Positions 57,140 through 64,000 of a stretch of 64,000 nt of DNA are shown one piece after another; within the stretch, counting starts at the first letter, position 1, and each line of letters begins with the position of its first letter. Source of the DNA: Arcuatula senhousia (Eukaryota; Mollusca; Bivalvia; Mytilida; Mytilidae); the NCBI GenBank assembly GCA_963971305.1, contig OZ020306.1, forward strand, positions 39,081,512 through 39,145,511, read 5' to 3'. The notes beneath the pieces were generated by a model. It had not been told where the DNA came from, made no database searches, and saw nothing but the letters and a program-made list of their open reading frames with translations. The position numbers and the translations under genes are program-made.

Positions 57140-58826
57140 TATATAGAATAGAACATAGAACATATTTTATTGTCCAATCAATGGCCCCTAAGGGCAGCAT
57201 GAGCAACAAATAAACAGATATAAGAAAAAAGATAATGATTGAGTTACGTGTAATACATATAGATATCTTACAGACATTACAGAATATAAAACAGAACAAT
57301 GTAGCGCACATATTCACATATTATATTTAACCAATGGTAAACATGTTAAAGATGGTCATTAATAAATTTTCCAACTGCATTAAGAATTTTAGTATTTTCA
57401 GAAATAAGTAAATAGTTAAATTTTTGTTCATCATTAAGATATGTAAAGTTAATAATTTCTTTTCCAATAAATTCAAATAAGGTAAATCTTTGCTGGTGAT
57501 ATTTATGACATTTAATCAAAAAAATGAATTTCATCTTCGATTTCACCAGAAGTACATTTATTACAGTAACGTTCATTTCTATCTATTTTAACATATCTTC
57601 CAACTTCAATCATCAATTTATGAGCAGATATTCTGAGTTTACATATGGATTTTCTATATTCAAACTTTGTAAGTTCTGATAAATAGTTTTCAAATCCAAA
57701 ATGTTGTTTTAATTTAAAATATGTACATAATTTTCCTTCTTTTAGACTAGATTTAGTTTTGTACCATAATTTTGTATGTATTTCAGCTAGTTTGTTCTTA
57801 AGAAAATTCTTAAATTTGTATATCCGAAGTTCTTACTACAGTAATTAATATTTAAAAATTCTAGAACTTTATTTACCATTGAATACCATGATTGTTTGTT
57901 GTTTTCATGGAGTGATACACTACAAGAATAAGCATCTTTAAGTAATGGAAAAGTGTTGTCAAGATTTTCTAGTCTATACCAATAACTTATCAAATATTTT
58001 AAAATATCAAAATGCAGTGGAAACCTTCCTAATTCAGATAAAACAGCAAAATTAACCCTCTTTTTGTGCACTCCAAGTACCCATTTAGAAAATTTGAGGT
58101 GAAGTTTCGCACATTGTGAATTTTTAAAAAATTCGTCTGGATTAAATGAATTATTACTGAGTTTTTTAAATGAGACATTGTAGCTGCCCCATACTTCAGA
58201 GTTATATAGTAAAATAGGCTTGATAGTATGATCAAAAAGGTGCATACATGTTTTGACAGAAGGTCCTATACCAAGTAGGTCCTTTTTCAATTTATAAAAT
58301 GCTTTCAATGATTTGTTATACAACTCATTTTTTAACACATTAAAGTTACCGGATTCAGAAAAATGTGCGCCTAAATATTTATATTACGTTACACACTCAA
58401 TCTCTTTGTTACTAAAGAGTATGTTTGTTTTAATTTTCTTCCAAGACTTGTTAAATATCGTAACTTTTGTTTTTTTTATATTTACTTTCAGGCACCATTT
58501 TTTAGTGTATTCCTCTAACCTATCTAATCTTTGTTGTAAGCCTTTTGCTGTTGAGGATATAAGAACAAGATCATTTGCATACATTAAACAGTCTAAATAT
58601 TCAGACTCTAATGAAACAGTATCTTCACAATTAGCAAGACTTGATGGAAAGTCATTTATGAAAATTCTAAATAATGAGGGACTTAAGTTGTCCCCTTGTC
58701 GAACTCCAAGATTGATTTGAATCGGACTTGTGAGAAAATTACCTATTTTTATTCTAGCTATGGAGTGTTCATACATATCATTTATCAAGTTATAAAACAT
58801 AGTACCAACATTTAAATTGAGCAATT
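57140..58826 (-). pseudogene. LINE retrotransposon ORF2, inactive RT
   Basis: Minus-strand frames 58384-58824, 57787-58338 and the part below 57780 form one broken ORF2. The RT palm shows GVRQGDNLSPSLFRIFINDF and then YLDCLMYANDLVLIS: the catalytic YADD box has become YAND. Further on are KWCLKVNIKKTKV, ILLYNSEVWGSY and a C-terminal Cys/His cluster (YCNKCTSGEIEDEIHFF). A frameshift and stop near 58340-58384 separate the first two frames. The endonuclease and the 5' half are missing, so this is a 5'-truncated copy. The 3' end near 57140-57165 has AGAATAGAACATAGAACATA, a short-repeat tail. Same family as the fragment at 3360-4350. Confidence 0.88.
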
Positions 58827-58900
58827 AAGAGCATACAACTGAAGCACGGGGAAGCTTTCTACGACCTCCACACGGCACTAAAGTCAAACTCTGAAATAAT

Positions 58901-58937
58901 ATTAAAAACGAAAGAATATGGAATATGTGCCAGAAAG
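58901..58937 (+). repeat. 37-bp direct repeat, right copy
   Basis: Identical to 56838-56874. It lies about 75 bp beyond the 5' end of the LINE. The plus-strand frame from about 58821 to 58995 is open around it (IKSIQLKHGEAFYDLH), but I cannot name a protein. Confidence 0.9.
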
Positions 58938-59400
58938 TCTCTATTGAGTCTTAAGTTGTCAGACTTACCCATGAGTATTAAGACCCTTGAATAAAAAAAA
59001 AGCAAATAGAGAAAAGCTGTTGCATGCTTAAACCGTCATCTCATTGAGCCACGGGCTTTTATGATCTTTAAGTATGCATTAAAATCGTACCAAGCCGTGA
59101 GTAAGCTCTACAAAAGTATCTTATGGGTCGAAGTTGCAATTGTCAAACAGCCCTGCACAGGCGAAAAATTAGGGTTTTTCATATTTATGGCATATAGAAT
59201 GAAATAGTTAACAGATAAAGAAAATCTTGAATAAAACCCATGTTCAATGAGCGTCTGTGAGGTATCCATTAGGTAGAAGTTGCCAGGTTGTCTTTTTTGT
59301 CTAAAAAATGAAAAAAAAAAAAAAAAACAACGTAAAGATAAAGAAGAGCCTTTCATGCCTCAAATGCCTAAAATTGACTAACAACCGTTTTCATTCTGCT
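58938..59400 (+). mobile_element. Decayed HINE-A core
   Basis: GTCTTAAGTTGTCAGA, AATAGAGAAAAGCTGTTGCA, TGCTTAAACCGTCATCTCAT and TTTATGGCATATAGAATGAA match monomers of HINE-A copy 2 (36927-38270). The termini are lost. Confidence 0.65.
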
Positions 59401-59430
59401 GGGCGCTCGCTTAAGTCAAAGGTGTGATAT

Positions 59431-59489
59431 TTTAAACAAAAGATTAACAAGAACCTATTAAATAGGTTCCTGTTAATCTCTTGTTTAAA
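59431..59489. repeat. 59-bp near-perfect palindrome
   Basis: TTTAAACAAAAGATTAACAA...TTGTTTAAA: 29-bp arms around one base, with two mismatching positions per arm pair. AT-rich, no spacer. Confidence 0.85.
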
Positions 59490-59661
59490 TACAGAATACA
59501 TAATATGAGTGTTTATAAATCAGAAATTATGTTAACATGCTGGAGAAGCATATTTGAAGGAGTTACCTCAGCTACACAAAGACAACTAGGAGGTAAAAAA
59601 CCAAAAGTTTAAAAACAGTCCACCCTAACACCATCTATCCTCAATTCAAGCAAAGAAATCA

Positions 59662-61641
59662 GTTTTTATACGACCGCAAAAAATTTGCGGACGTATTATG
59701 GTATGATGCTGTCGTCGTCGTCGTTGTCGTCGTCGTCGTCGGTGTCTGTTAACTTTTTAGTGTTTCCACAATAACTTTAGTTCCAGTTATCTGATTGCTA
59801 TGAAACTTGACAATGATGTTCCTTACCACAAAAGGATGAATGGGATTGATTTTGGGGGTCCCCCATTTTTCGTTTAGAAATTAGGGGCCAAAAAAGGGCT
59901 AAAAATACTACTTTTTTGTTTGTTTCCACAATAACTTTAGTTCTAGTAATCCAATTGCTATGAAATTTGACAGTGATGTTCCTTACCATACAAGGATGAA
60001 TGGGATTGATTTTGGGGTCCCCCCTTTTTTAGTTTCAAAATTAGGGGCCCAAAAGGGGCAAAGAATTCAAATATTTTACTTGTTTCTACCATAACTTTGG
60101 TCCTAGTTGGCCTATTGCTGTGAAATTTGTAAAGAATGGTTTTTACAATAAAAGAATGAACCTGATGAATTTTTGCGCCCCCTTTTCCCCGTCGTGTAAT
60201 TAGGGGTCAAAATAAAAACTTTTTTATTTGTGGTCCGATTTTGAAACTTTTTTTTTGCATGTTTGTTCTTGTCAAATAGCGGATACAAAATTAAGAATTA
60301 TTTTTTGCGACCCCCCTTTTCCCCCTATTACGTAATTAGGGGCCAAAAAGGGCTAAAAATACTACTTTTTTGTTTGTTTCCACAATAACTTTAGTTCTAG
60401 TAATCCAATTGCTATGAAATTTGACAGTGATGTTCCTTACCATACAAGGATGAATGGGATTGATTTTGGGGTCCCCCTTTTTTAGTTTCAAAATTAGGGG
60501 CCCAAAAGGGGCAAAAAAATCAAATATTTTACTTGTTTCTACCATAACTTTGGTCCTAGTTGGCCTATTGCTGTGAAATTTGTAAAGAATGGTTTTTACA
60601 ATAAAAGAATGAACCTGATGAATTTTTGCGCCCCCCTTTTCCCCGTCGTGTAATTAGGGGCCAAAATAAAAACTTTTTTATTTGTGGTCCGATTTTGAAA
60701 TTTTTTTTTTGCATGTTTGTTCTTGTCAAATAGCGGAAACAAAATTAGGAATTATTTTTTGCGACCCCCCTTTTCCCCCTATTACGTAATTAGGGGCCAA
60801 ATGGGGCCAAAATCAAAACTTTTTTATTTGTGGTCCGATTTTGAAAAAAAAATTTGCAAGTTTATTCTTGTCAGGTAGCGAATCCAAATTTGAGAATTAA
60901 TTTTTGCGACCATCCCTTTTTTCACTTGTTTTGTAATTAGGGGCCAAAAGGGGCTGTAATCAAAACTTTTTTATTTCTGGTTTGATTTTGAAATTTTTTT
61001 TTGCAGGTTTATTTTTGTCAAGTAGCAAATCCAAATTTGAGAATTTATTTTTGCGACCCCACCCCTTTTTCACCTGTTATGAAATAAGGGGCCAAAAGGG
61101 GCCGAAATCGAAACTTTTTTAATTCTTGTTCGATTTTGACAATTTTTTTTGCAAGTTTATTCTCGTCAAGTAGCAGATATATTTTTGTGTCCCCTTGTTT
61201 TACTGTTATGTTATTAGGGACCAAAAGGGGCCAAAATCGTAACTTTTTTATTTCTGGTCCGATTAAAATTTTTTTTTTACAAGTTCATCCTTGCCAAGTA
61301 GCGATTTTAAATTTAAGAATAAATTTTTGCGATCCCCACCTTTTTTTCGCTCATTACCTAAGGGGCTGACTGCTGTAATCATAATTTTTTAAAAATTCTG
61401 GTTCGATTTTTAATTTTTTTCCCCAAACATTATTCTTTTCAAGAGAAGAATACAAAATTGAAAATTTATATTTTTACCCCCTGGGTCGAAAGTCCATCAG
61501 AGAAGCATGTGTCAAAAACCTTTGTCAGTCCACCATGGGATGCATGTGTACAGAGCAATAGACTATCCATATTGGGCCTAAAACGTACAGGGTTCAACAT
61601 GTTGCGGTCGTATCATGCTGCGCTCGGCGAAGCTTTTTATT
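59662..61641 (+). mobile_element. HINE-B copy 2
   Basis: GTTTTTATACGACCGCAAA with hairpin partner TTTGCGGACGTAT; GTCGTCGTCG tract (59711-59742); a core of diverged monomers with AATAACTTTAGTTCTAGT, AATTAGGGGCCAAAAGGGGC and TTTGTGGTCCGATTTTGAAA, including a ~448-bp higher-order repeat (59931 and 60379); TTGCGGTCGTAT; hairpin GCTGCGC-TCG-GCGAAGC; end TTTTTATT. Twice as long as copy 1 because of core expansion. Confidence 0.82.
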
Positions 61642-61644
61642 AAC

Positions 61645-62228
61645 AAACGCTATAGTAGGACTCCAATATTCTTGTGTGGCTTATTTGAATTACTTTATTC
61701 ATAAAGGAAAGGGTTTGGTAAAATACTGGAAGTTGTACTTTGCAAGATTTGCTGCCTTTCCCTAGCATAGATTTGAAATAAAATGCTGGCTATCCTCATA
61801 CCTATCATTACATAATTTGAAAATGCTCAACATACTTCGATGAAAATTGTCCGTTTATATATTTATTGTTTTTTTACTCCTCCAATTGTTATGAAATTAT
61901 GTAGAATAAATACTCTCTGGGCTTTTATATAATTGGTATGTTTTCATAACCCCATCCCTACTTTCTGTGTCAAAGTGCAGGATACAAATTTCTGACGTCC
62001 GTCGTATTCTTGTAAGCTTTCTCAAGTATGTTCCACCTTGCATTACTTGTGGAGGCAAATAATAACCATCTATGTATAAATATTCGATAAAACTTTTCTT
62101 CTTTAGTGCGTTTAGCTGAATAGCGTAGCTTTAATAAGTGGAAATCCCCCCTCAAAAAAAAAAAAAAAAAAAAAAAAACACACTCTGCGACAATGACTCG
62201 GGTACAGGCATATACTAAAAGTAATTGA
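61645..62228. other. No gene recognised
   Basis: AT-rich with an A-run of about 22 at 62156-62178. A 61-codon minus-strand frame (61970-62155) shows no domain. Confidence 0.4.
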
Positions 62229-62229
62229 T

Positions 62230-62555
62230 AATATGATGCAGGTTAAACCTGTGACGCTCCCCAAGTTTGAACGTATCCTTAAATATTTTACAAGCTAAAA
62301 TAAGTTTTCAAATGTTTTTTGGGCAATTAATTGAAACAAATTCTTATTCGAAAATAAAAACAAAGTAGCTTTTCTTGTGCGTCCTGTGTGCGCTTAATGA
62401 CGTCACGAGTTTTCAAAGAAAAAAGCGTTAAAAAGACGCAGAAAGTCCGGGAAACTGCGCGTGGTTTACCGGACGTTGAAGGAAAATTGAGCCCATAGTA
62501 CAACTAGAATATTGACATTTCTACCATTATCGCTCCCTTCGGGAGCGTATAAAAT
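62230..62555 (+). repeat. Dispersed repeat R5, copy 3
   Basis: ATGATGCAGGTTAAACCTGT, GACGCTCCCCAAGTTTGAA, then the shared body (GTAGCTTTTCTTGTGCG, GCGCTTAATGACGTCACGAG, CCGGACGTTGAAGGAAAATT) and the terminal GCTCCC-TTC-GGGAGC hairpin at about 62530-62545. The best preserved copy of the three. Confidence 0.85.
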
Positions 62556-62559
62556 AAAT

Positions 62560-63190
62560 GGTCGTGTTCTTGTCGAAAAAGTAGGCTGGGACAAAATTGG
62601 AAAATACAGCAATAGAGCTTATTTCTTCTTAATAAAAAGTTAAGTAAGTAAATGGGAAAAATCTTTTTACATAAGTTTTTTTTTGGGGGGGGTGGGGTGG
62701 GGGGGCAAAATAAGTCGGTTATATGGAATCATGTTCTATACATATGTGCTCGTCAAAATCACAATGGTATCGGCAATTTGTACGAAGGTCCTAGTCATTT
62801 AATGAGCATTTTGATATTTCCACGCGGTTTTCGATTCTTATAGAGGTTTTTAATACTGAATTGCTTCATTATTCAGTATGCACAATTTAACAAAACAATC
62901 AAGCACTTGGAAGAAGGTGTGATATGAGAAAAATTCGAAGATATATCAAATGCAAATTCGATATGTGACTGGTTGCTTTCAGATAGGTTTAATCGCGTCG
63001 ATTACAAATCTTTGCACATAAATGCATGTGTGGGTTTAACCCATCATTTCATTTAAAATGACTTTACTAAGTCAGGACCATTGCGATCAATGTTTTTCAT
63101 ATTTTGTTTTTTTTTTCCTGGACATTGAGATCGGTAATTTTGTTATTACCTATAAATATACCTTAACGTATTAATTGGTAAACTGAAAGT
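62560..63190. other. No gene recognised
   Basis: Contains a G-run of about 25 with interruptions (62681-62705). Otherwise ordinary AT-rich DNA. Confidence 0.4.
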
Positions 63191-63194
63191 TTAA

Positions 63195-63282
63195 AAAATG
63201 TCCTCATAATCAATTTACGGGAAAATAATTCTTAAAATCATAATTCACAGAAAATAAAAAATGAACTAATCGCGCATCATGA
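63195..63282. repeat. Short dispersed repeat, copy 2, beside the satellite
   Basis: ACGGGAAAATAATTC, AATCATAATTCACAG and AAAAATGAACTAATCGCGCATC match 24840-24940. The 21-bp satellite starts about 15 bp later. Confidence 0.55.
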
Positions 63283-63297
63283 AAATGTCAACATATA

Positions 63298-64000
63298 TTC
63301 AATTAATTGTACCTATCTTCAAATAATTGAAGATATCTTCAAATAAATTGAAGATACCTTCAATTCAATTGTACCTATCTTCAAATAATTAAAGATATCT
63401 TCATATCAATTGAACCTATCTTCAAATGAATTATACCTAGGTGCAATTTAATTGCACCTAGGTATAATTCAATTGTACCTATCTTCAATTGAATTGAAGA
63501 TATCTATAATTCACTTGAAGATAGGTCTAATTCCAACATCTCCATAATTCATTTGGATATATCTCCAATTCATTTGAAGATATCTTCAATTCATTTGAAG
63601 ATATCTTCAATTCAGTTGAAGATATCTTCAATTGAATTACAGCTATCTTCAATTGAATTATACCTATCTTCAATTCAATTATAGATATAGAGACAGTTGA
63701 ATTAAAGATAGATTTAATTCAATTGAAGATAGGTTCAATTTGATTGAAGATAGGTTCAATTCGATTGAAGATAGGTTCAATTCAATTGAAGATAGGTTTA
63801 ATTGAATTGAAGATAGGTACAATTGAATTGAAGATAGGTACAACTGAATTGAAGATATCTTTAATTGTGCTGAATTGTACCTAGGTACAATTGAATTGAA
63901 GATAGGTATAATTGAATTGAAGATATCTATAATTGAATTGAAGATATCTATAATTGAATTGAAGATAGGTATAATTCAATTGAACATATCTTCAATTATT
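63298..64000. repeat. 21-bp palindromic satellite, runs off the window
   Basis: Over 700 bp of units near AATTGAATTGAAGATAGGTAC (21 bp), made of TTGAAGATA joined either to its own inverse (giving TTGAAGATATCTTCAA) or to GGT/ACCT (giving ACCTAGGT). Orientation changes along the array: ACCTATCTTC dominates before ~63430 and GAAGATAGGT after ~63700. A perfect 21-bp-arm inverted repeat with a one-base centre sits at 63428-63470. No coding sequence. Confidence 0.93.

Noticed and set aside
63298..64000. CRISPR-like appearance of regularly spaced palindromic repeats
   Set aside because: No unique spacers exist, units abut directly, and the host is a eukaryote; it is a satellite.

Overview
This window looks like nuclear DNA from a bivalve mollusc, most likely a mytilid mussel. 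It is AT-rich, with long introns, no operons, no rRNA and dense small transposons. The best taxonomic clue is an intronless gene at 2545-3180 for a linker-histone / sperm protamine-like (PL) protein with an RS-rich head, a winged-helix domain and a KKSPKKK-type tail, as known from Mytilus sperm. The mollusc-type repeats agree with this. The species assignment is inference.

Four genes are supported. (1) The PL/H1 gene (2545-3180, +) carries an H1 box, a TATA box and a canonical histone 3' stem-loop. (2) A 13-exon TMEM145 orthologue (4868-25193, +) encodes 532 residues: a signal peptide, a lumenal/extracellular domain, a 7-TM GOST-family domain and a cytoplasmic tail ending near a PPxY motif. 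I joined its exons by splice sites, phase and recall of the family. (3) A small gene (36258-36575, +; TATA box, predicted 5'UTR intron) encodes a 105-residue protein with three RRxS kinase sites; I do not recognise the family. (4) NEDD8 (42193-45894, +) has five coding exons, two of them only 18 nt, and encodes 78 residues.

Most of the rest is mobile DNA. At least four families (called HINE-A to HINE-D here) share one layout: a T-run, a left-end hairpin, a GTC- or CGG-rich microsatellite, tandem monomers of about 155-490 bp, and a right-end inverted copy of the left terminus. Three of the four also have a terminal hairpin. They resemble Helentron-associated (HINE/Pearl-type) elements. Other elements show readable target-site duplications: hAT-like (8 bp), Harbinger-like (TAA/TTA), TA-type MITEs and one TTAA element. 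Decayed LINE reverse-transcriptase pieces lie at 3.4-4.4, 48.1-48.5, 54.5-55.4 and 57.1-58.8 kb.

Layout: 0-2.4 kb repeats; 2.4-3.2 kb PL/H1; 3.3-4.8 kb LINE and MITE pieces; 4.8-25.2 kb TMEM145, its introns full of transposons; 25.2-35 kb repeats, including a 3-kb HINE-D with a 1.45-kb element nested in it; 35.7-36.6 kb small gene; 36.9-42 kb repeats; 42.1-46.4 kb NEDD8; 47-56.3 kb a large nested inverted-repeat complex; 56.3-62.6 kb LINE, HINE-B and other repeats; 63.3 kb to the window end a 21-bp palindromic satellite. The genes show no functional link to one another. All coordinates were counted by hand and no searches were run.
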